The notes under the pieces: model-generated | The model's input: only the letters and a program-made list of their open reading frames with translations | Told to the model about the DNA's origin: nothing | Databases searched by the model: none | NCBI RefSeq assembly: GCF_024298885.1 | Contig: NZ_CP101166.1 | Location: 186,001-250,000 of the forward strand | Direction of reading: 5' to 3' | DNA: 64,000 bases | Origin: Haloglomus halophilum | Lineage (GTDB): Archaea; Halobacteriota; Halobacteria; Halobacteriales; Haloarculaceae | Part shown: piece by piece, positions 43,233 through 51,158 of the stretch | Layout: the number at the start of each line of letters is the position of its first letter | Position numbering within the stretch: the first letter of the stretch is position 1 | Program-made: the position numbers and the translations under genes

Positions 43233-44207
43233 TCACTGGTCTGTGGGCGGAGTGTCCGTCTCGAACGCCTCCTCCTCCCGAGCGGGTCGCACAGTCACGG
43301 CCACGTCCGCCCGACCATCCGCCTCCGTGACCTCGGCCGCGGTCGGCACCTCGAAGCCGCGGGCGAAGCCGGCCGCGAGGAACGAGGCGACCGGGTGGTC
43401 GAAGCGTCCCACGTCGCCGTACGCGGACCCGGAGATGCCGACGGTGACGCGCTCGTGGCTCGCATCCACGTCGGCCCCGTCGACGAGTTCGAACTGCTCG
43501 ACGAGGCCGTCGGCGAGTTGCTCGGCCAGCGCGCTCGGGGCGTCCGCCAGCGGGCCCGTCAGCGAGCGCTCGAACTCGTCGAACAGCGCGTCACCCGTCG
43601 GGACGAGCGCGAGGCCGCGCGTGGTGTCCGTGATGACGAAGCCGGGCTCGAGGGCGGCTCCGGCCGGAAGTTCGGGGTCACCGCCGCCACCGTCGGCCTG
43701 CGAGGCGAACAGCCGCACGTCGTCGCTCGCCCCGCGTGGGACGTATATCGGGTCCCCGAGCCCGAGGTCGTCGCGCAATGCGGTCCCGTTGGTAGCGAGG
43801 GTGCCGTAGACGGCTTCCCCGACGCTGACCGAGATGAACCGCTCCGGCGTGAGATAGTAGGTCAGGAGTGCGCCGAAGATGCCCGTCGCGCCGAGGGCGA
43901 ACAGGACCGTCCGGGCACCCGGGAAGAGGACGCCCGCCCCGGCCGCGACGACGCCGACGAGCGCGAGACCGAGCGCCGTCCGGCGATAGCTCTGCTGTCG
44001 GGCACGGGCGTACTCGCGGCGAAGCCGTCGGTTCTCCTCCTGCAGCAGGTCGAGTTGCGCGGCGAGCGTGGCGCGGTCGGGCTGGTCGTCCTGTGCCGCT
44101 GGGGTCTGGTCGGAGGCACCGCTGTCGTCATCGGCCTCACCGCGCTCGTTTTCGTCCAGCGCACCCGACATGCCGTGTTCGTCTCCCGTCTCCGCCTCCT
44201 GACTCAT
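43233..44207 (-). CDS. membrane protein with N-terminal coiled coil, MoxR-cluster
   Basis: 324-residue protein. An acidic disordered N-terminus (residues 1-45) precedes a coiled coil (ATLAAQLDLLQEENRRLRRE), two adjacent helices (about 75-125, TALGLALVGVVAAGAGVLF and TVLFALGATGIFGALLTYYL) and a soluble domain (FISVSVGEAVYGTLA, GFVITDTTRGLALVP, HPVASFLAAGFARGF) with no known fold. ATG at 44207 is taken because the frame above it runs into the transposon relic. It is convergent with the MoxR gene, 185 bases from its end. Confidence 0.75.
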   Translation of the reverse strand: MSQEAETGDEHGMSGALDENERGEADDDSGASDQTPAAQDDQPDRATLAAQLDLLQEENRRLRREYARARQQSYRRTALGLALVGVVAAGAGVLFPGARTVLFALGATGIFGALLTYYLTPERFISVSVGEAVYGTLATNGTALRDDLGLGDPIYVPRGASDDVRLFASQADGGGGDPELPAGAALEPGFVITDTTRGLALVPTGDALFDEFERSLTGPLADAPSALAEQLADGLVEQFELVDGADVDASHERVTVGISGSAYGDVGRFDHPVASFLAAGFARGFEVPTAAEVTEADGRADVAVTVRPAREEEAFETDTPPTDQ

Positions 44208-44264
44208 GGCTCCTCCGAAACGAGTCCCAGTCGGAGTGTCCGTGAGTGGGAGATGCCACTTATA

Positions 44265-44571
44265 GAGAATCGAGGAGAAAACCCACGACTTCAGTCGTAG
44301 GGTGAATCCGACGAATTTGTACCAATCTGTGCCGTATGTGGCTCGTGCGTGGGGAACTGGCAGTTGACTCGGCGTTTGCCTTAACAAAAAGTAAGCCGAC
44401 CACGCCGACAGTCGTTAAACAAACAGGTAACTCGAAGCCCTCTACGGGGTATGAGTAACGGCTTCGTGGCAGAGCCACTGGTTGACTGTCCAGAAACCTT
44501 AGATTCCCACCCATCCGAATCGACGGGAATAGGAACCTCGAGAAGCCCACGAGCAGTCGTGGGAGGATGTC
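44265..44571. mobile_element. decayed IS200/IS605-type element between two terminal hairpins
   Basis: ACCCACGACT (44281-44290) pairs with AGTCGTAGGG (44293-44302) with one bulge, and CCCACGA (44546-44552) pairs perfectly with TCGTGGG (44557-44563), followed by AGGATGTCAC. The second end matches the solo hairpin at 36943 in stem and 3' flank. The 240 bases between carry only short frames, including one ending NSKPSTGYE at about 44452. I read this as an internally deleted or MITE-like IS200/IS605 element, possibly with the last part of a tnpB gene and its omega-RNA region. No intact tnpA or tnpB is present. Confidence 0.5.
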
Positions 44572-44673
44572 ACCGAAGCCGGGCGAGCTGTCTTCACGAC
44601 ACCGGACAGCATCAGCATCGACACGACCTCCAACGCCCCGCGACTCCTTCTGCTGGCCAGCGGCACAAAATCT

Positions 44674-44697
44674 TTACAGCTTCACGGTAATCTGTAA
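44674..44697. promoter_or_regulatory. inverted repeat upstream of the DUF7437-like gene
   Basis: TTACAG (44674-44679) and CTGTAA (44692-44697) are perfect inverted repeats 12 bases apart and end 13 bases before the ATG at 44711. The AAAATCTTTACAG stretch around 44668-44679 could be the promoter, so the repeat is placed as expected for autorepression. Function is inference. Confidence 0.35.
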
Positions 44698-44710
44698 CTA
44701 CGACTCATCA

Positions 44711-45325
44711 ATGTCACGAGCTACCGACCGGACCGGGGGCGAGGTCGTCGGGGAGTTCCTCTCGGTCGCGCAACTGCTAGAGGAGCCGCGGCTGGCGCAG
44801 GTGTACGCCCACTGCCATCGGGAGGATACGACCAGCGTACAGGACCTGATGGAGGCACTCGAACTTCCGCAGGGAACCGCATACGCCTATGTCGACCGGT
44901 TGACCGAGGCTGGCGTTCTCGAGGTGGACGACGAGGGGCAGCCACGAACGTACACTGCCCGTCCGATCGACCTGACGGTGACGACCGGGACGGATGCGGG
45001 AGAGTATCACATCACTCCGGCACTCGTCGACGCGGTGGGACGGCGAACGACGGACGCCGACATCGATACGTACATCGACCGACACGGAATCGCCGGCCTC
45101 GCCACGGCGCTCGAGTACGCTCTCGACCGGGAGCGCGGGACGGTCACCCACCGCTTGATGGCCCGCGACCTCGATATCTCGCCGCTTGCTGCCGAAATCA
45201 TCCTCCAGGCGCTCCGTCCGGTCGTCCACGAGCACTTCGACATCGAACCGTCCGGTGCCTCACTCGACAACGTGGTTGCCGCCGAGGAGCCGGCAATCGA
45301 CGATGAGGGCGTTGACGAGCCGTGA
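44711..45325 (+). CDS. winged-helix antitoxin-like protein (DUF7437-like)
   Basis: 204-residue protein. The N-terminal winged helix (LSVAQLLEEPRLAQVYAHC, DLMEALELPQGTAYAYVDRL, GVLEVDDEGQPRTYTARPIDL) and the conserved C-terminal block (DIDTYIDRHGIAGLATALEYA, HRLMARDLDISPLAAEIILQ) are those of haloarchaeal DUF7437 proteins, which are commonly encoded just before a PIN-domain gene as in VapBC systems. Its stop TGA overlaps the GTG start of the PIN-domain frame by 3 bases. ATG at 44711 fits the conserved start. It is expected to repress its own promoter and neutralise the PIN protein, but that partner is truncated here. Confidence 0.85.
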   Translation: MSRATDRTGGEVVGEFLSVAQLLEEPRLAQVYAHCHREDTTSVQDLMEALELPQGTAYAYVDRLTEAGVLEVDDEGQPRTYTARPIDLTVTTGTDAGEYHITPALVDAVGRRTTDADIDTYIDRHGIAGLATALEYALDRERGTVTHRLMARDLDISPLAAEIILQALRPVVHEHFDIEPSGASLDNVVAAEEPAIDDEGVDEP

Positions 45326-45662
45326 GTGCGGCCCACGTCGCGGACACGGGATTCATCGCCGCCCTCGGCGGGCCGGAGAACGAGCGATACCGGCGTGTCC
45401 GGACCTTCGCCCGGCGGAACGGCGTGGTGTTCATGCTCCCCGAACGCATCTACGATGAGCTGACCGCCTCGGATACCGAGGACTCGCACGTCGACACCGC
45501 GATAGCGGAGGGGTGGGTGCAAGTCGCCCCTTCGCTGAACTATACTGACTCGCTCGTCTCAAGGACGATGGATAGCGTCCAGCGGTACACACGGAAGCGC
45601 TTGTCCGGGAGACGGGCCCAGGCATCCAGAAACATGGCCGGGCAAGCGGACAGCCGATACCA

Positions 45663-45671
45663 CTATTTATC
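45663..45671 (+). promoter_or_regulatory. TATA-like box for the nucleotidyltransferase/HEPN operon
   Basis: CTATTTATC lies 21-29 bases before the ATG at 45692, which fits a leaderless transcript whose start falls between or inside the two palindromes at 45675-45710. Confidence 0.5.
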
Positions 45672-45674
45672 TCC

Positions 45675-45710
45675 GAACCGTATAACGGTTCATGAACCGC
45701 AATGCGGTTC
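45675..45710. promoter_or_regulatory. double 17-bp palindromic operator over the start of the toxin-antitoxin operon
   Basis: GAACCGTATAACGGTTC (45675-45691) and GAACCGCAATGCGGTTC (45694-45710) are both perfect palindromes with seven-base arms and a three-base centre, two bases apart, centre to centre 19 bases. The first is just downstream of the TATA-like box and the second overlaps the first codons. This is the geometry of a repressor binding as two dimers, most likely the winged helix of the gene's own product. Confidence 0.7.
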
Positions 45711-46381
45711 GGAAAACTGCCGACAGACAGAGCGCATACGTGCGACTCCCAGTCCCCCTCGGCGATCGGGAGGCGTTCCGACACGGCGCAACGGCTGACG
45801 TGCTTCATCTGCTCGTCGACAATCCGGGCCGGTCGTTCACGAACCGGGAACTTCGACGAGTAACCGGGCGTGGGATGAGTGGCATCAATTCAGCCGTGGA
45901 CACACTCGAAGCACTCGGGGTAGTCACGGTAGACCGATCCGGCAGGGCAAACGCGGTGCGGGCTGCGTCTGGAATGCTCTTCAAGCCAGACGACCCGGTG
46001 ACCAGCGTTCCGCAATCCAAGTACCATGCACCAATCAGAGAACTCCTCAGGCGACTCGAGTCGTTGATAGCGGACGATATCGGAGTTGTTCTCTTCGGCA
46101 GCGTCGCCCGGGGTGGGGCAGATCGGAGAAGCGATATCGACCTGTTCGTCGTCGTCGACGAGGACCGGATGCGAACACAGCGTGCGGCACATCGGCTCGA
46201 GCAGGAGTTCGCGGATGAGCAGTTCGACGGAGATCGATACGAAGCACATATAGTGGTGGAGACTTCGGAATCTGCTCCGGGCCACGACCGAATCGAGAAC
46301 ATCCTCGCCGAGGGGCTGACCCTGCGAGAAAACGCCGCACTAGCGGCCGTGAAAGACGAGGTGTTTGGCGATGGGGCTTGA
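45692..46381 (+). CDS. winged-helix plus MNT nucleotidyltransferase, antitoxin candidate (copy 1)
   Basis: 229-residue protein. Residues about 25-95 form a winged helix (TADVLHLLVDNPGRSFTNREL, GMSGINSAVDTLEALGVV). Residues about 120-205 are a minimal nucleotidyltransferase with GSVARGGADRRSDIDLFVVV, the GSxAR...DxD active site intact, and QFDGDRYEAHIVV. In MNT-HEPN toxin-antitoxin systems the MNT protein AMPylates or otherwise modifies the HEPN RNase to silence it; here the N-terminal winged helix adds a DNA-binding repressor. It overlaps the HEPN-like gene by 11 bases. It is a paralogue of the gene at 55327. ATG at 45692 lies in a double palindrome. Confidence 0.85.
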   Translation: MNRNAVRKTADRQSAYVRLPVPLGDREAFRHGATADVLHLLVDNPGRSFTNRELRRVTGRGMSGINSAVDTLEALGVVTVDRSGRANAVRAASGMLFKPDDPVTSVPQSKYHAPIRELLRRLESLIADDIGVVLFGSVARGGADRRSDIDLFVVVDEDRMRTQRAAHRLEQEFADEQFDGDRYEAHIVVETSESAPGHDRIENILAEGLTLRENAALAAVKDEVFGDGA

Positions 46382-46877
46382 CGATGTCGTCGTAGCGCTG
46401 GAACATGTCGAACAGTTACTCGAAGATGGTGAGATGGGACCAGCGCAGGACTCGCTCTCGTGGCAGCGGGCTACCGACGATGCAGATATCCAACTCGGGA
46501 AGGCCTGTGCCATGCTCGGGACGTGTCGGCAACTCCGCAAAGGGACGAACAACTACATCAGTATCGTCGAGCTGTCGTTCAACGCTATCGAGCGATCCCT
46601 CCAGTTCTATCTCGTTGAGATGACCTCAGCAAAGTCGTCCGACTACCGAACGCACGATGACGTGTTCGACGACATCGAAGCACGAAACGTATTCTCCGAG
46701 AGGACTGTTGCAGGGCGAATCGATGCCTTCCGCTCCGAGCACCGGTCACGGTTCTACTACGATATCGATCGGCCAGGACGGGATTTCGCTCACGGGATGC
46801 ACGACCTCGCCGAAGAGGTCCATCGGTACATGGTCGAATTCGCAGACGCGCAGAGTAGGTGCAACTGCGAGGACTGA
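46371..46877 (+). CDS. HEPN-like toxin candidate (copy 1)
   Basis: 168-residue all-helical protein. Its C-terminal half contains FRSEHRSRFYYD and FAHGMHDLAEEVHRYMVE, and the paralogue at 56000 has WREHRAKTYY at the same place. Such Arg/His motifs resemble the catalytic RNase motif of HEPN toxins, although the exact RxxxxxH spacing is not clear, so this is HEPN-like rather than proven HEPN. ATG at 46371 lies within the end of the MNT gene. The pairing with a nucleotidyltransferase, and the second copy of the pair in this window, support a toxin-antitoxin role. Confidence 0.65.
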   Translation: MGLDDVVVALEHVEQLLEDGEMGPAQDSLSWQRATDDADIQLGKACAMLGTCRQLRKGTNNYISIVELSFNAIERSLQFYLVEMTSAKSSDYRTHDDVFDDIEARNVFSERTVAGRIDAFRSEHRSRFYYDIDRPGRDFAHGMHDLAEEVHRYMVEFADAQSRCNCED

Positions 46878-46883
46878 TTCTTC

Positions 46884-47258
46884 TCAGGGCTCCTCCGAAA
46901 CCAGCCCCAGCTGAACCCGTTCGTATCGATGCAACCCGTAGCCCACCAGCAGGCCAACGGCCACCAGCGTCACCGCGACGAGCCACAGACTGTCCGTGCC
47001 GCGCTGGGCCAGCCACACGACGGCGAACAGTGCGAGTGCGAGCACCCAGCAGGCGACCGTCGTCCGGAGCGCGCTCCCTGTGCCGGCGAACGAGAACGCG
47101 AGGATGAGAAGCGAGGCACCAACCAGTGCACCGAACACCGGGAGCGAAGGCGCACCCGGCAGGATGCCGACGGCCGCCAAGTAGAGCACCACCGCGAACA
47201 CGGGCCCGAACAGCGGGATCCGACTCGTTCGACGGCCGGTCGCACCTTCCGCGCTCAT
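46884..47258 (-). CDS. small membrane protein coupled to DUF58
   Basis: 124-residue protein with about four helices (PLFGPVFAVVLYLAAVGIL, SLPVFGALVGASLLILAFSF, CWVLALALFAVVWLAQ, LVAVTLVAVGLLVGYGL) and a short charged tail. Its ATG overlaps the stop of the DUF58 gene by four bases (ATGA), so it is co-translated. Similar small proteins occur in haloarchaeal MoxR-DUF58 clusters. It may stabilise the DUF58 protein in the membrane. Function unknown. Confidence 0.8.
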   Translation of the reverse strand: MSAEGATGRRTSRIPLFGPVFAVVLYLAAVGILPGAPSLPVFGALVGASLLILAFSFAGTGSALRTTVACWVLALALFAVVWLAQRGTDSLWLVAVTLVAVGLLVGYGLHRYERVQLGLVSEEP

Positions 47259-48811
47259 CGGCCATCACCCGGGCCCGGGGCTGTGGGACCACCATCGGAG
47301 CCGTCTCGTGGTGGTCCCATCTTCGCCGTCGGCTCGCCGCCCGACGTTCCGGCCGCCCCGCCGGACGCCTGCCGGCGTCGCTGTTGCTGAGCCAGGAGCG
47401 CGCCGATGCGGTCGCCCGGTGCGACCTCGAAGGCCTCGACCCTGTCGAGCGCGGCGAGACTCCGCCGGAACTCCTCGAAGTCGAGATAGCGGTCGTAGGC
47501 GGCTTCCAGGTCGCTCATCGCGTCCGGTTCGTACAGCACGCGCGGCGCGACGAAGACGACGACGTGGTCGTCACCCCGACGGGCGACCTTGACGGCCTCC
47601 CGGAGCTCCGCGCGGTCGCGGTCGTCGGTGAGGATGACCGTCCACGTCGAGCCACGGAGTCGGGTGAGGCGGCTCCGGGTCGCCGCGAACAGCGGGTTCG
47701 CATCCACCCGCTCGACGTACGGGTCGGCCGTCTCCAGGAAGGGCCGGAGCGTCGACGCGAACGGCGTCTCCTCGTCGGCGAGCCGGACGGCGTCTCGTCG
47801 GGCGGTGGCCGGCGTTCGTGCCTCTCGCCGCGGCCTGTCGGCCCGGCCGTGGCCGCTCGGCGCCTCGGTCGGTTCGAGGCCGGTCAGGGCCTCGCGGATG
47901 GTCGTGTAGGTGTCGAGATCGGCGTTCGGCGGCTCCGAGACAGTGATTCCCTCGTCGCCGACCGCGTAGCAACCCAGGGGGTCGTCCAGTTCGCGGGCGC
48001 TCTCGAGATACGCGATGGCGACCTCGCGGAGGTAATCGAGGACGCGCTGGCCGTCGCGACCGAGGCCCGTTGTGGCGCGGTGGTCGATGAGCAGTACCGT
48101 CGTCCGGTCGGTTTCGGCCTCGAACTCGCGGACGTGGGGCTCGTTCAGGCGAGCCGTCGCCTTCCAGTCGATGCGTTTGGCCTCGTCGCCGGCGATGTAC
48201 TTGCGGACCTCCGCGGGTTCGAGGCCGGAGCCGATGCGGCCAGCGTCGTGTTCGCCGTAGGCGGCCGCGACGGAGTCGCCGCCGACACCGACGTGGACGT
48301 TCCGGGGGGCGCGGGGCTCGACGGTGAGGCGAGGTGTGGGGCCGCGTTCGATGGACTCGTGGAAGAGCCCGCGACCGTCCGCGAGGTGGAGCGTGGGCTG
48401 GGGAACGGCGTGAGCCCCGGCGACCGGGACGGTGACGCCGAACGTCGTGCTGGCGTCCGTCTGTCCGCGACTCAGTTCGAGCGTCGTGTCGGCGTCATCG
48501 ACCGCGCGCCCCGCGACGGGGCGCCGCCCCTCGGCGTGGACATCGAGCGGGCTGCCATCCGGAGCGGTGAGCGAGAGGGTGACGGTCGCGGGGTCATCGG
48601 TCGCGACGCGGCCGGGAGCGAGCGACTGCTCGACGGTCAGGCGTTCGTCGAGTGTCGCGGCACGGTGTGTGAAGAGATACTGGTGTGCGAGGAGCCACGC
48701 GCCGACGGTCGCGCCGGCGAACAGGAGGAGCGGCCGCTCGAAGGCCACCGCGAGTGCGGCCAGCACGAGTGCGGTCGCGGCGACCGCCCAGGCACGGCGC
48801 GTGGCGTGCAT
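47255..48811 (-). CDS. DUF58 domain protein (VWA-like)
   Basis: 518-residue protein with two N-terminal helices (AWAVAATALVLAALAVAF and LLLFAGATVGAWLLA), a beta-sandwich region, and the DUF58 core: RKYIAGDEAKRIDWKATARL and TVLLIDHRATTG, with VWA-like DxRxT metal-site geometry. The partner MoxR ATPase is encoded at 42031. Residues about 335-385 carry an Arg/Ala-rich insert. DUF58 proteins work with MoxR, DUF4129 and transglutaminase-like proteins in envelope functions. The tail is Gly/Pro-rich. ATG at 48811 starts the first helix. Confidence 0.93.
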   Translation of the reverse strand: MHATRRAWAVAATALVLAALAVAFERPLLLFAGATVGAWLLAHQYLFTHRAATLDERLTVEQSLAPGRVATDDPATVTLSLTAPDGSPLDVHAEGRRPVAGRAVDDADTTLELSRGQTDASTTFGVTVPVAGAHAVPQPTLHLADGRGLFHESIERGPTPRLTVEPRAPRNVHVGVGGDSVAAAYGEHDAGRIGSGLEPAEVRKYIAGDEAKRIDWKATARLNEPHVREFEAETDRTTVLLIDHRATTGLGRDGQRVLDYLREVAIAYLESARELDDPLGCYAVGDEGITVSEPPNADLDTYTTIREALTGLEPTEAPSGHGRADRPRREARTPATARRDAVRLADEETPFASTLRPFLETADPYVERVDANPLFAATRSRLTRLRGSTWTVILTDDRDRAELREAVKVARRGDDHVVVFVAPRVLYEPDAMSDLEAAYDRYLDFEEFRRSLAALDRVEAFEVAPGDRIGALLAQQQRRRQASGGAAGTSGGEPTAKMGPPRDGSDGGPTAPGPGDGR

Positions 48812-48922
48812 ACCGTCGTGGTAAGGGGTGGAGGAGTTGAAAGCTTCCCTCTCCGGGTCTCGCGAGGGGTCCAGTCCGAGGCGGAGCCTCTTTGATGCCC
48901 TGGGGCCACGGTCGGGACGAAC

Positions 48923-51112
48923 GTGCGCCGTCGTGTCGTCCTCGTGCTGGTGCTCGCGCTCGCGCTTGCGAGTATCGTCCCACCCGTCAGCGCCGCTGGA
49001 GCGAGCACCTCGGGTGGCGCTGGTCCCGGCGAGGTCGCTGCCCTCGACTCGCATGTCGGGGCGCTCCAGGCCGAGAACAACACGACGGCGGTTCGGCATC
49101 GCGACCCGGAAGAGACCGACCAGAACGGGGACCTCGCCGCGGTCCGCGGGCAGCTCGCCGGCCGGATGGGTGAGATCACGGTCGACTGCTCGGAAGGCAT
49201 CCGCATCGGGAACTACGACGCGTGCGAGGAGTTGAACGGGAGCTACAGCGACGCGCTGTCGAAGTACGTCGACGTGACCGGGCGGGATGCCGGTGGCACC
49301 GAGAACGACTCGGAGTCGGCCGAGTCGTACCGCGACCTCCAGGAACAGCAACAGGAGTTCGCGAACGAGACACAGCAGTTCCGGCAGACCTACCGTGAGT
49401 ACCGCGAGGCCCGACGGAACGGCAACACGACTCGGGCACGGCGGCTGGCGCGGGAGCTGCTCGAGTTGCAGGGGAGCATCCAGCGGACCGGAACGAACGT
49501 CTCCCGGACATCGAACGACATCGGCAACCAGACCGGCGTCTCGCTCGTGGCCGTCAGGCAGAACACGGCGGCCGTGACGGCGAACGTCACCAACACGACG
49601 AACACGGTCGTCACGGCGGTGTTCGTCCCGACGACGGTGACGGCCACCCGCGAGACCCAGGGGAACGTCTCGGCCCGTGACCGGCTCGTCGTGACGGGGC
49701 AGGTGCGGATGGCCAACGGGACGATGGTCCGGAACGGCAGCGTCGTGCTGGCGACCGGCCCCGGGCGTGGGTCACGGGTCGTCGACCGGACACGAGTCAC
49801 CGTCGACGAGTCCGGATCGTACCGGCTGACCTATCGGCCGACGACCATCCGAACCGGCGACCGGACGCTGTCGGTGTGGTATCGGCCGCCCGCGACCTCG
49901 GTGTATCTCCCGGCGAACGAAACCGTCGACGCCACCGTCGAAGGCGTCCGTGCGACGCTCTCGGTCGGGGAGACACCCGGGTCGCTCCGATACCGCGACA
50001 GGGTGCGGGCCGTGGCGAGCGTCACGACCGACGGGAGCGAGCCCATCGACCTGCAGGGTGTACCCCTTCGGCTCCGTGTCGACGGGCGGACACTCGGCGA
50101 GGCACGGACCAACGCGACGGGCGCCGCGGTGCTGGAGTCACGGCTTCCGGCCGGAATCGCACCGGGTGACCGGACGCTGACGGTCGCGGGGGCGACGCGG
50201 AACCGGGCGGTGACCGTCGACGCCGTCCGCCGCTCGGTTCGGGTGGCGCCGACCGAGACGGCCCTCGATGCGCGGGCCGTACAGACGGCCGTCGGCGAGC
50301 GCTTGGTCCGGGTGGTCGGCCGGTTGCAGGCCGACGGCCAGGGCGTCCCCGGGCAGGAGCTCGAGGTCCGTGTCGACGGGCGACTGGTACGGACCATCGA
50401 GACGAACGCGACCGGGTACTACCGCGGGACGGTGACGGTGCCGAACGCGTCGTTCCCGGCGACCGGGAGCGAGCAGGTGGGCGTCGTCGTCGCGTTCGAC
50501 GGCGCCGGAACGAACCTGGAGGCTGCTCGCGTCCGGCAGCAACTCACCATGCGGAGCGGGGGGACGGCATCGTCCGAGGGTGCGTTCGGTCGGGCCGTCG
50601 GATTCGTCGAGTCGAACCCAGCCGTGGTGGCCGCTGGGGGCATCCTGAGCATCCTGCTGGTCGCCGGTGTGTTCGTGCTCCTCCGCCGGCGTGACGGCGG
50701 CGAGACGGTCGACGACGCGGCCGTGGGAGCGGGCTACTCCGGTGAATCCAGCGACGACGGTGGCACGGTGGGCGGCGGGGGCCACGGACTTGGCGTGGAG
50801 GCGGTACAGGAGGCACTCTCGGATGGGGCCTATGCCCGGGCGGTGCTGTCGGGCTACGCGGCCGTCCGGCGTGGGCTGCCCGTCACGGAGGGGTCGTCGG
50901 TCACGCACTGGGAGTTCTACCGCCGAGCCAGCGAGGCCGGGCTGTCCGAGGCGCAACTCGAGGCACTGCGTGACGTGACCGAGGCGTTCGAGCAGGTGAG
51001 CTTCGCGGGACGGGCGCCCGACGAGAGCGAGGCAGCATCCGTCGTCGAGGCCGTCCGGAACGCGCTCGGGGAGCGCGAGGGCGGCTCGGTCACGGAGCCT
51101 GCGGACGATTGA
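48923..51112 (+). CDS. secreted/membrane protein with Ig-like repeats and C-terminal DUF4129
   Basis: 729-residue protein starting at GTG. A signal peptide (residues 1-25) precedes an Asn/Thr-rich helical region (coiled coil about 130-185, EQQQEFANETQQFRQ), then three to four beta units of the form LRVDGRTLGEARTNATGAAVLES, which resemble invasin/CNA-B-type Ig repeats. A transmembrane helix (GGILSILLVAGVFVLL) leads to a cytoplasmic DUF4129 domain (about 645-715, GAYARAVLSGYAAVRRGLP, EFYRRASEAGLSEAQLEAL). It is divergent from the DUF58 gene, 111 bases apart. Confidence 0.88.
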   Translation: MRRRVVLVLVLALALASIVPPVSAAGASTSGGAGPGEVAALDSHVGALQAENNTTAVRHRDPEETDQNGDLAAVRGQLAGRMGEITVDCSEGIRIGNYDACEELNGSYSDALSKYVDVTGRDAGGTENDSESAESYRDLQEQQQEFANETQQFRQTYREYREARRNGNTTRARRLARELLELQGSIQRTGTNVSRTSNDIGNQTGVSLVAVRQNTAAVTANVTNTTNTVVTAVFVPTTVTATRETQGNVSARDRLVVTGQVRMANGTMVRNGSVVLATGPGRGSRVVDRTRVTVDESGSYRLTYRPTTIRTGDRTLSVWYRPPATSVYLPANETVDATVEGVRATLSVGETPGSLRYRDRVRAVASVTTDGSEPIDLQGVPLRLRVDGRTLGEARTNATGAAVLESRLPAGIAPGDRTLTVAGATRNRAVTVDAVRRSVRVAPTETALDARAVQTAVGERLVRVVGRLQADGQGVPGQELEVRVDGRLVRTIETNATGYYRGTVTVPNASFPATGSEQVGVVVAFDGAGTNLEAARVRQQLTMRSGGTASSEGAFGRAVGFVESNPAVVAAGGILSILLVAGVFVLLRRRDGGETVDDAAVGAGYSGESSDDGGTVGGGGHGLGVEAVQEALSDGAYARAVLSGYAAVRRGLPVTEGSSVTHWEFYRRASEAGLSEAQLEALRDVTEAFEQVSFAGRAPDESEAASVVEAVRNALGEREGGSVTEPADD

Positions 51113-51158
51113 GAAGTGTGGCGTCGCGAGCGGACGACCGAGGGAGCGGGCCGGCGGC

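Larger units (their letters stand above)
45322..45798 (+). pseudogene. truncated PIN-domain (VapC-like) toxin
   Basis: Begins GTG at 45322 and reads HVADTGFIAALGGPENERYR, VFMLPERIYDELTAS, then VDTAIAEGWVQVAPS and SLVSRTMDSVQRY, the first two-thirds of a PIN nuclease with its first Asp and Glu. After about residue 90 (base about 45590) the sequence changes to Arg/Ser-rich residues (TRKRLSGRRAQASRNMAGQ) with no PIN similarity, so the C-terminal acidic residues and the last helix are lost. The frame runs on to 45798 only by chance, overlapping the start of the nucleotidyltransferase gene. A deletion that joined this gene to the following cassette is the simplest explanation. It is probably inactive. 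Confidence 0.75.

Noticed and set aside
44320..44460. C-terminal remnant of tnpB between the two hairpins
   Set aside because: Frames are short and I could not align any with confidence to TnpB; kept only as a possibility in the mobile-element entry.
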